Shown: in pieces, positions 17,510-27,280 of the stretch
Layout: every line of letters begins with the position of its first letter
Numbering within the stretch: position 1 is the first letter of the stretch
From: Mycobacterium aquaticum
GTDB taxonomy: Bacteria; Actinomycetota; Actinomycetes; Mycobacteriales; Mycobacteriaceae
Assembly (NCBI RefSeq): GCF_002086485.1
Contig: NZ_MVHF01000028.1
Coordinates: forward strand, 1 to 64,000
Reading direction: 5' to 3'
DNA length: 64,000 bases
Position numbers and translations under genes: made by a program
The notes under the pieces: generated by a model
The model's input: the letters and a program-made list of their open reading frames with translations, nothing else
Told to the model about the DNA's origin: nothing
Database searches by the model: none

Positions 17510-19459
17510 CTAGTCGACGTCCATCGATCCCGGCGCGGTCTTGGACACCTGGACCAGGAACTCGTAGTTGTTCTTGGTCTTGCGTAGCTGGCTCATCAGC
17601 AGGTCGATGGCCTGATGGCTGTCGAGGCCCGACAGCACACGGCGCAGCTTGTGCACGATCGCGAACTCGTCCGGGGACAGCAGCAGCTCGTCCTTACGGG
17701 TGCCGGACGGGTTGACGTCGACGGCCGGGAACACCCGGCGCTCGGCGATCTTGCGGTCCAGCTTGAGCTCGGCGTTACCGGTGCCCTTGAACTCCTCGAA
17801 GATCACGGTGTCACCGGTCGACCCGGTTTCGACCATCGCCGTGGCGATGATGGTCAGCGAACCACCGTGCTCGATGTTGCGTGCCGCGCCGAGGAACCGT
17901 TTGGGCGGGTACAGCGCGGTGGAATCCACACCACCGGAGAGGATGCGACCCGAAGCCGGCGACGCGTTGTTGTACGCGCGGCCCAGCCGGGTGATCGAGT
18001 CGAGCAGCACGACGACGTCCTTGCCCTGCTCGACCAGGCGCTTGGCCCGCTCGATGGCCAGCTCGGCGGCCTGCGTGTGATCTGACGGCGGCCGGTCGAA
18101 GGTGGAGGCGATGACCTCACCCTTCACCGAACGCTGCATGTCGGTGACCTCTTCAGGCCGCTCGTCGACGAGCACCACCATGAGGTGGCACTCCGGGTTG
18201 TTCTTGGTGATCGCGTTGGCGATGTCCTGCATGATCGTGGTCTTACCGGCCTTGGGCGGCGACACGATCAGGGCACGCTGCCCCTTGCCGATCGGCATGA
18301 TCAGGTCGATGACGCGCGTGGTCAGCCGCTCGGGCGTGGTCTCCAGGCGCAGCCGCTGGTTCGGGTACAGCGGGGTCAGCTTGGTGAAATCGGGCCGGTT
18401 CTTGGCGTTCTCGACCGGGCCACCGTTGACGCTGTCCAGGCGCACGAGCGGATTGAACTTCTGCCGCGGGTTCTGGCCGCCACCCTCGCCCTCGCGGGGC
18501 ACGCGGACCGCACCGGTGACCGCGTCGCCGCGGCGCAGACCGTTCTTGCGCACCATGTTCATCGACACGTACACGTCGTTGGGACCGGCCAAGTAGCCCG
18601 AAGTCCGGACGAACGCGTAGTTGTCGAGGACGTCGAGGATGCCCGCGACGGGCTGCACGACGTCGTCTTCCCGCAGTTCGGTCTCGTTGCGGCCGCCGCT
18701 CTCGCCCTCGCCGCCGCGCTCACCGCGCCGGCGCCGGTCCCGGAAGCGCCTGCCGCGCCGACCCTGGCGGCCGTCGCCGTCGTCTTCGCCGGCATTTCCA
18801 CCAGCGTTCCCGCCGGCATTGCCGCCCCGGTTCTGCTGGTCGCCCTGCTGGTCAGAGCGCTCTTCGGCCGACTTGGTGTCCGCCTTCTCCGACGCGTCCT
18901 GCTTCTCGCTCTTGTCTTGCCTGTCCTGCCTGGCCGGCCGGTCCTGCTTCTCCTGCTTGGCCGGCTGCTCCTGCTGAGCAGGCTTTTCCTGCTCGGCCTG
19001 CTTGGCTTCCACCTCGGCCGGCTTGTCGCCTTCGGCCTGCTTGGCGGGCTCGGCGTCGGCAGCAGGTGCTCCCGCCTGGCGGGACGAGCCACGACGTTCG
19101 CGACGCGGACGCGTCGGCTGCTCGGCCGGTGCCTCGGCGTCTGCCTTGGCCTCGGCGGGTGCGGTCGCGGCAGCACCGCGGCCGTTGGTCTCGCCCCGGT
19201 GGGCGCGGATCGCGGCGATCAACTCACTCTTGCGCAGGCCCGACGCGCCTTCGACACCGATTTCCTTGGCGAGCGCGCGCAGCTCGGGCAGCACCATCGT
19301 CGACAGCGAGGCAGGCCGCGGGTTTGCGGCGCGGGCGTCGGACGTGGGCGCGGAGGGCGCAGCAGCCGGTGTTTCCGCTGGAGCTGCTGCCGTCACGGCG
19401 TTCGACAGCTCTCCAGTGTCATTGCTGTTATCAGCCGTGAAGAGGTCCGTATCAGTCAC
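17510..19459 (-). CDS. rho: Transcription termination factor Rho
   Basis: Hexameric RNA-dependent ATPase of 649 residues. The Rho N-terminal helical domain (LSTMVLPELRALAKEIGVEG) is followed by about 180 residues of low-complexity Lys/Asp/Glu/Gln/Arg sequence, the insertion known from actinobacterial Rho. Then come the cold-shock-like RNA-binding domain (VAGILDVLDNYAFVRTSGYL) and the ATPase with PPKAGKTT at about 401-408 and VVVLLDSITRLGRAYN. Start GTG 19459 follows AAAGGAAATCC; a longer frame to 19522 lacks support. It is transcribed alone, with 286 bp of gene-free DNA upstream that should hold its promoter and leader. Confidence 0.96.
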   Translation of the reverse strand: MTDTDLFTADNSNDTGELSNAVTAAAPAETPAAAPSAPTSDARAANPRPASLSTMVLPELRALAKEIGVEGASGLRKSELIAAIRAHRGETNGRGAAATAPAEAKADAEAPAEQPTRPRRERRGSSRQAGAPAADAEPAKQAEGDKPAEVEAKQAEQEKPAQQEQPAKQEKQDRPARQDRQDKSEKQDASEKADTKSAEERSDQQGDQQNRGGNAGGNAGGNAGEDDGDGRQGRRGRRFRDRRRRGERGGEGESGGRNETELREDDVVQPVAGILDVLDNYAFVRTSGYLAGPNDVYVSMNMVRKNGLRRGDAVTGAVRVPREGEGGGQNPRQKFNPLVRLDSVNGGPVENAKNRPDFTKLTPLYPNQRLRLETTPERLTTRVIDLIMPIGKGQRALIVSPPKAGKTTIMQDIANAITKNNPECHLMVVLVDERPEEVTDMQRSVKGEVIASTFDRPPSDHTQAAELAIERAKRLVEQGKDVVVLLDSITRLGRAYNNASPASGRILSGGVDSTALYPPKRFLGAARNIEHGGSLTIIATAMVETGSTGDTVIFEEFKGTGNAELKLDRKIAERRVFPAVDVNPSGTRKDELLLSPDEFAIVHKLRRVLSGLDSHQAIDLLMSQLRKTKNNYEFLVQVSKTAPGSMDVD

Positions 19460-19745
19460 GGATTTCCTTTCTTTCCCTCGCTGTTTACGTCGTGCGAGGG
19501 TTCCCCAAAGGTCGACACGCATTCAGCTGTACCGCTGAGCGCGTAGCTCGCACCGTCGCCTATGCAACGGTGATCGCATGGGTTTGCCGTCGAACGGCGA
19601 CCCGTTAGTCCACGAGTAGAACACAAGAAGTTTGGGTGGTCGTCCTAGTGTCTGCGCAGGCAGAGCCGCTGCGATTGCTGGACGACAGCGAGAATAGCCC
19701 GCTTTCAGGCGGGAAGCAAGCAACCCCCACGTGGAGCGTGTTATC

Positions 19746-20699
19746 TCAGTTGCGGACTGCAACACCCGACATCCACCGGACTCCGTCGCCAACCGACATC
19801 TCGCGCACCGTGAACCCGTTGGCAGTGCCGTATTGCAACGCCTCCGCAGGTAAACCCGCTTGGAAGCTCAGACCGAGCACAGATGGCCCGGCTCCTGAGA
19901 GCACCGCCGCCACGCCATAACGCCGCAGTATCCCCAGATATTCCGAGGAAGCAGGCATCGCCGCCGCCCGCTGTGGTTGGTGCAACACGTCCTGCGTGGC
20001 GTCCATCAGCAAATCGGGACGCTCGGTGAGTGCCACCACGAGCAACGCCACGCGGCTGATGTTGAAACGCGCGTCGACGTGGCTGACCTGTTCTGGCAGC
20101 AAAACTCGCGTCTCGGCAGTCGAGGACCGCTGCTGCGGCACCGCGGAGAACAAGCGGATATCGGGATGCAGGCCCACCTGCGCCGCGGCGTAGCGCGGCT
20201 GTTCGCCCGTGACGCTCGGGGCGTCCGTCCAGGACACCACGGCGCCGCCGAGCACCGCGGCGGCGGCGTTGTCCGGATGGCCCTCGAATTCGCTGGCGAG
20301 CTGGATCAGCTGATCCTCGCTCATGGGCTCCGAACCCGCTTGTGTCACAAGGCCGTTGACCACTGCCAGGCCGCCGACCACCGCTGCGGCAGACGAACCC
20401 AGTCCGCGGGAATGCGGAATGTCGTTGCGGCAGCGCACGATCAGCCCCGGAGCGGTGTACCCGGTGGCCCGCAGGCCTGCTTCGATCGCCCGGACCACCA
20501 GATGCGTCGCATCCAGCGGCACCTGGCCGGCACCCTGCCCTTCGACCTCCACCTCGAGGCCGGATTCTGTTGTCTCGACCACGATCTCGTCGTACAGACT
20601 GAGCGCCAGGCCCAGGCTGTCGAAGCCTGGGCCCAGGTTCGCGCTCGATGCGGCGACGACGGAGGTGGCGGCGATGCCGACCGGCAGGGTTTTGCTCAC
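19746..20699 (-). CDS. thrB: Homoserine kinase
   Basis: GHMP-family kinase of 317 residues that phosphorylates homoserine in threonine synthesis. The ATP loop PHSRGLGSSAAAVVGGL and the C-terminal GAGPSVLGL motif are intact, and the N-terminus VAASSANLGPGFDSLGLAL is the family signature. It is the last gene of the lysA-hom-thrC-thrB cluster, 3 bp after thrC. Confidence 0.96.
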   Translation of the reverse strand: MSKTLPVGIAATSVVAASSANLGPGFDSLGLALSLYDEIVVETTESGLEVEVEGQGAGQVPLDATHLVVRAIEAGLRATGYTAPGLIVRCRNDIPHSRGLGSSAAAVVGGLAVVNGLVTQAGSEPMSEDQLIQLASEFEGHPDNAAAAVLGGAVVSWTDAPSVTGEQPRYAAAQVGLHPDIRLFSAVPQQRSSTAETRVLLPEQVSHVDARFNISRVALLVVALTERPDLLMDATQDVLHQPQRAAAMPASSEYLGILRRYGVAAVLSGAGPSVLGLSFQAGLPAEALQYGTANGFTVREMSVGDGVRWMSGVAVRN

Positions 20700-20702
20700 A
20701 GA

Positions 20703-21782
20703 TCAGACCAGTCCGAGCTTGGCGACGACGGCCATCGGGTCGACGGGAACCGGGGTGACCGGCGGCACGCCCCGCAGCGCGGTGTCGGGGTCCTTGAGCC
20801 CATTGCCGGTGACGGTGCACACCACGGTTGAACCGCGCTTGACCCAACCATCCTCGATGGACTTGAGCAGGCCGGCGACGCTGGCCGCCGAAGCGGGTTC
20901 GACGAACACGCCCTCGGTCCGCGCGATCAGGTGGTACGCGGCGAGGATCTCCTCGTCCGTCGCGGCCAGGAACCGCCCGTTGGACTGCTGCTGAGCCTCA
21001 ACGGCCGTATTCCACGACGCGGGAGCACCGATGCGGATCGCGGTGGCGATGGTCTCGGGTTCCTTGACGGGTTCGCCGAGCACCAGCGGCGCGGCACCGG
21101 CGGCCTGCGTGCCCAGCATGCGGGGCAGGCGGTCGGTCAGCCCGTCACGGTGGTACTCGTTGTAGCCCTTCCAGTACGCGGTGATGTTGCCCGCGTTGCC
21201 GACCGGCAGCGCGTGCACGTCGGGTGCGGTGCCCAGCGCGTCGACGATCTCGAACGCCGCGGTCTTCTGGCCCTCGATGCGGTACGGGTTGACCGAGTTG
21301 ACCAACGCGATGGTCGGGTAATCCGCGGTCAGCTTGCGCGCCAGCTCCAGACAGTCGTCGAAGTTGCCGTCGATCTGAATGATCTTGGCGCCGTGCATGA
21401 CTGCCTGGGCGAGCTTGCCCATCGCGATCTTGCCCTGCGGCACCAGCACCGCGCAGGTGATGCCGGCCCGCGCCGCGTAGGCCGCGGCCGACGCCGACGT
21501 GTTGCCGGTCGACGCGCACAGCACGGCCTGCTGGCCGCGCGCCACCGACTCGGTGACGGCGACGGTCATGCCGCGGTCTTTGAACGACCCCGTCGGGTTG
21601 AGTCCCTCGACCTTGAGATGCACTGTGCAGCCGGTCTGTTCGGAGATCCGCTTGGCATGGATGAGTGGCGTGCCACCCTCCAGCAGGGTGACCGGTGCCC
21701 AGTCGTCACCGATCGGCAACCGGGCGCGGTACGCCTCGATCAGCCCCGGCCATGGCCGGTGCACAGCCTGAGCTGCACTCAT
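20703..21782 (-). CDS. thrC: Threonine synthase
   Basis: PLP enzyme of 359 residues converting O-phosphohomoserine to threonine. The cofactor lysine is Lys68 in NPTGSFKDRGM, and the phosphate-binding loop GNAGNITAYW is present. I use ATG 21782, whose ATGA overlaps the hom stop; an extension to 21914 would lie inside hom. Confidence 0.96.
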   Translation of the reverse strand: MSAAQAVHRPWPGLIEAYRARLPIGDDWAPVTLLEGGTPLIHAKRISEQTGCTVHLKVEGLNPTGSFKDRGMTVAVTESVARGQQAVLCASTGNTSASAAAYAARAGITCAVLVPQGKIAMGKLAQAVMHGAKIIQIDGNFDDCLELARKLTADYPTIALVNSVNPYRIEGQKTAAFEIVDALGTAPDVHALPVGNAGNITAYWKGYNEYHRDGLTDRLPRMLGTQAAGAAPLVLGEPVKEPETIATAIRIGAPASWNTAVEAQQQSNGRFLAATDEEILAAYHLIARTEGVFVEPASAASVAGLLKSIEDGWVKRGSTVVCTVTGNGLKDPDTALRGVPPVTPVPVDPMAVVAKLGLV

Positions 21783-23101
21783 ACGTCTGTTCCTTCCATA
21801 CGAAGCACGCTGTTGATGGTCTGCACCACATCGAGATCGGCGAGCGCCTCGACGGTTTCGGACAAGGCCGCGTCGGTCGCCTGGTGGGTCACCACGACGA
21901 TGCGTGCGCCGCACGGCGCTCCCTCGTCGTCGACCATGCCCTCCTGCCGCACCTCGGCGATGCTGACCTCACGCTTGCTGAATTCGGCTGCGACCGCGGA
22001 CAATACGCCCGGACGGTCGGCGACGTTCATGTTGACGTAGTAGCGGGTCGGGATGAAACCGATGGGCGCGATCTTGAGCTTGGCGTACTTCGACTCGCGC
22101 GGCCCCCGGCCGCCCTGCACGCGGTTGCGCGCAGCCATCACCAGATCACCCATCACTGCCGAGGCGGTCGGTGCGCCGCCTGCGCCCTGCCCGTAGAACA
22201 TCAACCGGCCTGCGGCCTCGGCCTCGACCACCACGGCGTTGAACGCACCGTTGACCGCGGCCAGCGGATGCGTCAGCGGGACCAGGGCGGGATACACCCG
22301 AGCCGAAACCCGTTGCTTGCCTTCGTCGGTGGAGATCCGTTCGCAGATCGCCAGCAGCTTGATGGTGCAGCCCAGCGCCCGGGCGGATGCGAAGTCCTCG
22401 GCGCTGACCTTGGTGATGCCCTCGCGGTAGACGTCGTCGGCGGTGACCCGCGTGTGGAACGCGATCGAGGCGAGGATCGCGGCCTTGGCGGCGGCGTCAT
22501 AGCCCTCGACATCCGCGGTGGGATCGGCCTCGGCATAGCCCAGCGCGCTGGCGTCGGCCAGTGCGCTCGCGTAATCCGCTCCGGTGCTGTCCATCTCGGA
22601 CAGGATGTAGTTGGTGGTGCCGTTGACGATGCCTGCCACCCGCACCACGCTGTCACCGGCCAGCGACTGCGTCAGCGGACGGATCACCGGGATGGCGCCG
22701 GCCACCGCCGCCTCGAAATACAGGTCGACACGGGCGTTCTCGGCAGCCTGCGCCAACTCGCCGGTGGACTGTGCCATCAACGCCTTGTTCGCGGTGACTA
22801 CCGACTTGCCCTGTTCGAGCGCCGACAGGATGGCCTTGCGCGCCGGCTCGACCGGACCCATCACCTCGACGACGATGTCGACGTCATCGCGCGATACCAG
22901 CGCGTCGATGTCGTCGGTGAGCAGATCGGCGGGTACGCCACGGTCGCCGGACACCCGGCGCACGCCGACACCGCGCAACTCCAGAGGCGCACCGATGCGC
23001 GCCTCGAGGTCCGCGGCGCTCTCGTTGATGATGCGCACAACTTCGCTGCCGACGTTGCCCAAACCCAATACCGCTACGCCGATCGACTTCTTGCCGCTCA
23101 T
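21779..23101 (-). CDS. hom: Homoserine dehydrogenase
   Basis: NAD(P)-dependent enzyme of 440 residues at the branch to threonine and methionine. It has a Rossmann start IGVAVLGLGNVGSEVV, a catalytic domain with the homoserine signature region GIVNGTTNYILSEM and a C-terminal ACT domain (YYVNMNVADRPGVLSAVAAEFSK) that allows feedback by threonine. Its ATGA overlaps the lysA stop, and its own stop overlaps thrC. Confidence 0.96.
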   Translation of the reverse strand: MSGKKSIGVAVLGLGNVGSEVVRIINESAADLEARIGAPLELRGVGVRRVSGDRGVPADLLTDDIDALVSRDDVDIVVEVMGPVEPARKAILSALEQGKSVVTANKALMAQSTGELAQAAENARVDLYFEAAVAGAIPVIRPLTQSLAGDSVVRVAGIVNGTTNYILSEMDSTGADYASALADASALGYAEADPTADVEGYDAAAKAAILASIAFHTRVTADDVYREGITKVSAEDFASARALGCTIKLLAICERISTDEGKQRVSARVYPALVPLTHPLAAVNGAFNAVVVEAEAAGRLMFYGQGAGGAPTASAVMGDLVMAARNRVQGGRGPRESKYAKLKIAPIGFIPTRYYVNMNVADRPGVLSAVAAEFSKREVSIAEVRQEGMVDDEGAPCGARIVVVTHQATDAALSETVEALADLDVVQTINSVLRMEGTDV

Positions 23102-24522
23102 ACGTCGCTCACCTCCAGACTCAACAGATCAGTGACGGTCTCCCGCCGCAACACCAGCCGCGCGCGGCCGTCCTTGACCGCCACCACCGCCGGGCGACCG
23201 AGCAGGTTGTACCGGCTCGACATCGAATAGCAATAGGCGCCGGTCGCAGCTACACCGAGCAGATCGCCCGGCGCGATGTCGTCGGACACCCAGGTGTCGC
23301 GGACAACGATATCCCCTGTCTCGCAGTGCTTTCCGACGATTCTCGCCAGTGCGGCGGGGGCCTCGCTGGCCCGCGAGACCAACCGGGCGTCGTACTCGGC
23401 GGCGTACAGAGAGGTGCGGATGTTGTCGCTCATACCGCCGTCGACGCTGACGTAGCGCCGTTGCGTCGTGGGGCCGATGGCAACATCCTTGACGGTGCCG
23501 ACCTCGTAGAGCGTGATGGTGCCAGGGCCTGCGATGGCCCGGCCGGGCTCTACCACGAGCCTGGGCGCGGGCAGGCCCACTGCAGCCGACTCGTTCTCGA
23601 CGATCGCCTTGAGCTTGCCGGCCAGGTCGTCCATCGGCGGCGGATCGTCGTCGGGCAGGTACGAAATACCCAATCCCCCACCGAGATCGATGATTGAGAT
23701 CTGTGCGGTCTTGTCGACACCGAACTCGGCCACCACATCCCGAAGCAGGCCGATGACGCGGTGGGCAGCCAGCTCGAAGCCGTCCACGTCGAAGATCTGT
23801 GAGCCGATGTGGCTGTGCAGGCCCACCAGGCGCAGGTTGTCGGTGGCGAACACGCGGCGCACGCCGTCCATCGCGGCGCCGCTGGCCAGTGACAGCCCGA
23901 ACTTCTGATCCTCGTGCGCGGTGGAGATGAACTCGTGGGTGTGCGCCTCGACCCCGACCGTGACGCGCACCAGCACGTCCTGCACGATGCCCGCGGCGCT
24001 GGCGATGGCGTCGAGGCGCTCGATCTCGATCAACGAGTCGACCACCACGTGGCCCACCCCGGCGCTCACCGCGGTGGTCAGTTCCTCGACGGATTTGTTG
24101 TTGCCGTGCATGGTGATTCGCTGCGCCGGGAAGCCCGCGTGCAACGCGACGGCCAGCTCGCCACCCGTCGCGACGTCGAGCGACAGGCCTTCCTGGTCGA
24201 CCCAGCGCGCGATCTCACTGCACAGGAACGCCTTGGCCGCGTAGTGCACGTACTCGCCACCCCCGAAAGCCGCGGCGATGTCACGACAGCGCGACCGGAA
24301 GTCGTCCTCGTCGATCACGAACAGCGGGGTGCCGAATTCGGCCGCCAGATCGGTGACCGTCACCCCGGCGACGGACACCACACCGTCGGCACCACGAATT
24401 AGGTTGCGGGGCCACACATTCGGAGCCAGCAGCAGGAGGTCATCCGGGGTCTGCGGCCGTGCCGGCGCTCCCGGGTGGTGGATCTCGTCGGCGTGCCGAG
24501 GGCCGGCGGGATGTGCGCTCAC
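23098..24522 (-). CDS. lysA: Diaminopimelate decarboxylase
   Basis: PLP-dependent fold-III enzyme of 474 residues that makes lysine from meso-diaminopimelate. The cofactor Lys97 sits in YVHYAAKAFLCSE; the C-terminal beta domain contains VEPGRAIAGPGTI and the active-site CETGDIV segment. The start is GTG 24522, forming a GTGA overlap with the argS stop; this gives the M. smegmatis length as I recall it. Confidence 0.95.
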   Translation of the reverse strand: MSAHPAGPRHADEIHHPGAPARPQTPDDLLLLAPNVWPRNLIRGADGVVSVAGVTVTDLAAEFGTPLFVIDEDDFRSRCRDIAAAFGGGEYVHYAAKAFLCSEIARWVDQEGLSLDVATGGELAVALHAGFPAQRITMHGNNKSVEELTTAVSAGVGHVVVDSLIEIERLDAIASAAGIVQDVLVRVTVGVEAHTHEFISTAHEDQKFGLSLASGAAMDGVRRVFATDNLRLVGLHSHIGSQIFDVDGFELAAHRVIGLLRDVVAEFGVDKTAQISIIDLGGGLGISYLPDDDPPPMDDLAGKLKAIVENESAAVGLPAPRLVVEPGRAIAGPGTITLYEVGTVKDVAIGPTTQRRYVSVDGGMSDNIRTSLYAAEYDARLVSRASEAPAALARIVGKHCETGDIVVRDTWVSDDIAPGDLLGVAATGAYCYSMSSRYNLLGRPAVVAVKDGRARLVLRRETVTDLLSLEVSDV

Positions 24523-26168
24523 ATCCGCTCCGGTGCGGTCACGCCGAGGATGGCCAGACCGTTGGCGATCACCTGGCGGGTGGCCTGGCACAGCGCCAGC
24601 CGCGCCGAGTTCAGCTCACCCGGTTCTTCGTCGCCCTGCGGCAACACCCGGCAGGCGTCGTAGAACCGGTGGTAATCGCCGGCCAGATCCTCTAGATACC
24701 GGCACACGCGGTGCGGTTCCCGCAGCGCCGCAGCGGCTTTCAGCACGCGCGGGAACTCACCGAGGTTGCGGATCAGCGTGCCCTCTTTGTCGTGGCTCAG
24801 CAGATCCAGGTGGCCGGTGTCGGTCGTGACGCCGAGGTCGGCGGCGTTGCGGGCCAGCGCGGACAGCCGGGCGTGCGCGTATTGCACGTAGTAGACCGGG
24901 TTTTCGTTGGACGCGCTCGACCACAGCGCCAGGTCGATGTCGATGGGGGTGTCCACCGACGAACGGATCAGTGAATACCGCGCAGCGTCCACGCCGATGG
25001 CCTCGACCAGGTCGTCGAGCGTGATGACCGTGCCCGCCCGCTTGCTCATCCGCACGGGCTGCCCGTCGCGGACCAGGTTCACCATCTGGCCGATGAGCAC
25101 CTCGACGCTGTCCGGGTCGTCGCCGAGCGCCGCAGCGGCGGCCTTGAGCCGGGCGATGTAGCCGTGGTGGTCGGCGCCGAGCATGTAGATGCACAGATCG
25201 AAACCGCGCTGGCGCTTGTCCAGGTAGTAGGCGAGGTCGCCGGCGATGTAGGCCGGGTTGCCGTCGCTCTTGATGACGACGCGATCCTTGTCGTCACCGA
25301 ACTCGGTGGTGCGCAACCACGTTGCGCCGTCCTTTTCGTAGATGTTGCCGGTCTCGCGCAACTTGGCGATGGCCTGCTCGACGCGACCGGAGGTATGCAT
25401 CGAATCTTCGTGCGTGTACACGTCGAAGTCGGTGCCGAACTCGTGCAGCGATTCCTTGATGTGGGTGAACATCAGGTCGACGCCCACCTCGCGGAAGGCT
25501 TCCTGCTGCTGATCGGCGGGCAGGCTCAGCGCATCGGGCCGCTTGGCCAGCACGGCCGCGGCGATGTCGTTGATGTAGGTGCCCGCGTAACCGTCCTCCG
25601 GCGTCGGCTCCCCCTTGGCCGCAGCGACCAGCGACCGCGCGAACCGGTCGATCTGCGCGCCGTGGTCGTTGAAGTAGTACTCACGGGTGACGTCGGCGCC
25701 CTGGGTGGACAGCAGCCGCCCCAGCGCGTCACCGACGGCGGCCCAGCGGGTGCCGCCGATGTGGATCGGGCCGGTCGGGTTGGCCGAGACGAATTCGAGG
25801 TTGATCTTTTGGGTAAGTGACGCCGAGCTCCCGTAATGGTCGCCCGCGCTGAGCACGTTGGTGACGATGACGCCCTGCGCGGACGCCTCGATGCGCAGAT
25901 TGACGAACCCCGGCCCGGCGACCTCGGCCGCGGCGATGCCATCGCTGCTGCTCAGAGCCGTCGCCAGCCACCCGGCCAGCTCGCGGGGATTGACGCCGAC
26001 CTTCTTGGCCAGCTGCAATGCGATGTTCGTGGCGTAGTCGCCGTGCTCAGGGTTGCGCGGGCGCTCGACCGTGACCGTGGCCGGCAGCGCGGCGGGGTCC
26101 AGGTCATGGTCGGTCAACACTGACGCGGCAGTGGCCTTGAGCAGCTCGGCGAGGTCGGCGGGGGTCAC
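24519..26168 (-). CDS. argS: Arginyl-tRNA synthetase
   Basis: Class I synthetase of 549 residues. The HIGH-like motif is PTGPIHIGGTRWAAVGD, the KMSK equivalent is RMSKRAGTVITLDDL, and an N-terminal additional domain and C-terminal DALR anticodon-binding helices are present. I start at GTG 26168 (AGGA nine bases upstream), since residues upstream of VTPADLAELL are not part of the family. The gene heads the argS-lysA-hom-thrC-thrB cluster and lies close to a tRNA-Arg gene. Confidence 0.94.
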   Translation of the reverse strand: MTPADLAELLKATAASVLTDHDLDPAALPATVTVERPRNPEHGDYATNIALQLAKKVGVNPRELAGWLATALSSSDGIAAAEVAGPGFVNLRIEASAQGVIVTNVLSAGDHYGSSASLTQKINLEFVSANPTGPIHIGGTRWAAVGDALGRLLSTQGADVTREYYFNDHGAQIDRFARSLVAAAKGEPTPEDGYAGTYINDIAAAVLAKRPDALSLPADQQQEAFREVGVDLMFTHIKESLHEFGTDFDVYTHEDSMHTSGRVEQAIAKLRETGNIYEKDGATWLRTTEFGDDKDRVVIKSDGNPAYIAGDLAYYLDKRQRGFDLCIYMLGADHHGYIARLKAAAAALGDDPDSVEVLIGQMVNLVRDGQPVRMSKRAGTVITLDDLVEAIGVDAARYSLIRSSVDTPIDIDLALWSSASNENPVYYVQYAHARLSALARNAADLGVTTDTGHLDLLSHDKEGTLIRNLGEFPRVLKAAAALREPHRVCRYLEDLAGDYHRFYDACRVLPQGDEEPGELNSARLALCQATRQVIANGLAILGVTAPERM

Positions 26169-26282
26169 GGGGGTCCATCCTATGGCCTGGGCATTCACGC
26201 CCCGAATCGGTGTTCCAGTTCTGATGCGCTACGCTATGCACGCCCAATGGCACAGATGTCTCGGACAGCCCGCTGACACTGC

Positions 26283-26355
26283 GCCCCCGTAGCTCAGGGG
26301 ATAGAGCGTCTGCCTCCGGAGCAGAAGGCCGCAGGTTCGAATCCTGCCGGGGGCA
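26283..26355 (+). tRNA. tRNA-Arg (anticodon CCG)
   Basis: A 73-nt cloverleaf: acceptor GCCCCCG/CGGGGGC, D arm GCTC-AGGGGATA-GAGC, anticodon stem TCTGC/GCAGA around CTCCGGA (anticodon CCG), T arm GCAGG-TTCGAAT-CCTGC, discriminator A. The 3' CCA is not encoded. It is divergent from argS. It marks the boundary between conserved genes and the accessory block to the right; I found no second copy of its 3' end. Confidence 0.95.
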
Positions 26356-26617
26356 CTCTTCAAAACCGGCGTTTAGCAGCGCATTCGCTCGACACGTCCG
26401 TTACCGATCGAGCACAAGCCGTCTCCCTCTCCCCGGCAGCCTCCAGCGCAGAGTCCCGCGAATGGCACAGATCCGCATGCCCGCGCCGACCATGGGCACC
26501 GGGGCAGGTGCTCATTCTCGCCGATCCCGCTGAAGCAGAACCGATTCGGAGTTGGGGGCCAGCAGTCAGCCCACTTCCACGCGGATACCCTCGTCGGGCA
26601 ACCATGGGGTTAGTTGC

Positions 26618-27280
26618 TCAACGATGTCCACCACCGCCGCCGTGGTCTCCGCCATTGAACCCTGGTGCAGCCAGCTCCGGTTGGGTGAGCTGGTAGGGGG
26701 GCGGCGCGACGACTTGAGGGGCAAACTCATCACCCCCTGTTGGAGCTTCCTCGGCAGGTGGTGGGGCGATGATCTCGGAGGACTCGCCTGCGGTGTCTGG
26801 CGGGCCACCAGGTACGCCACCCTCCGGGGCGCCGGGCACCCAAACCAGAAGGTCCTGAACGCCGTCGTTGTAGACGACGCTGTTCGGCGGATCGCCGACT
26901 ACGTCGAAGTAGAGTGTGCCGGTCGTCGTCCCACCAGGCGGTGCCGGCGGCACGCCCCCGCCGATGACCCGGTAGTTCGCCCCGCTCTCGGCGCGGGCGT
27001 TGAACAGCGGGATCAACGGGGTGGCCCAGCCTCCGAGCCCTGAGACTTTCACGATCGCTGCATACAGTTGGCCGCTGTGCGGCACGGGGTCCGAACTCGG
27101 GGCAAGGCCCTTGACCGTGTAGCCGATCATCGGGGCACCGGTGCCGTAGTCGTTCAGCGTCTCCTGCTGGCCGTACGGCCTGATGTTGTTGGCCGCAGAG
27201 GCGGGGCCCGCCGTAGCGCCGGCCATGCCGACCGCGATCGCGGCAATGCCAACGGGCGCCGCAAGCTTGTTGATCTTCAC
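26618..27280 (-). CDS. Secreted DUF1942 (MPT63-like) protein with Pro-rich tail
   Basis: Protein of 220 residues with a Sec signal peptide (KLAAPVGIAAIAVGMAGATAGPASA, cleavage near 29). The DUF1942 immunoglobulin-like domain (about 30-150) shares MPT63 features: GYTVKGL, QLYAAIVKV, LFNARAESGANYRV, GTLYFDVVGDPP and GVQDLLVWVPG. The last 70 residues are Pro/Gly/Glu-rich and end in Gly-His. MPT63 is an abundant secreted antigen of unknown function. The tail is not part of MPT63 and may be unstructured or bind the cell wall. RBS GGGGAG precedes ATG 27280. Confidence 0.85.
   Translation of the reverse strand: MKINKLAAPVGIAAIAVGMAGATAGPASAANNIRPYGQQETLNDYGTGAPMIGYTVKGLAPSSDPVPHSGQLYAAIVKVSGLGGWATPLIPLFNARAESGANYRVIGGGVPPAPPGGTTTGTLYFDVVGDPPNSVVYNDGVQDLLVWVPGAPEGGVPGGPPDTAGESSEIIAPPPAEEAPTGGDEFAPQVVAPPPYQLTQPELAAPGFNGGDHGGGGGHR

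Noticed and set aside
18700..19250. Repetitive, low-complexity DNA within rho taken as a repeat element
   Set aside because: It encodes the in-frame charged insertion typical of actinobacterial Rho.
26283..26355. tRNA-Arg as an integration site
   Set aside because: No integrase gene and no direct repeat of the tRNA 3' end was found by eye.
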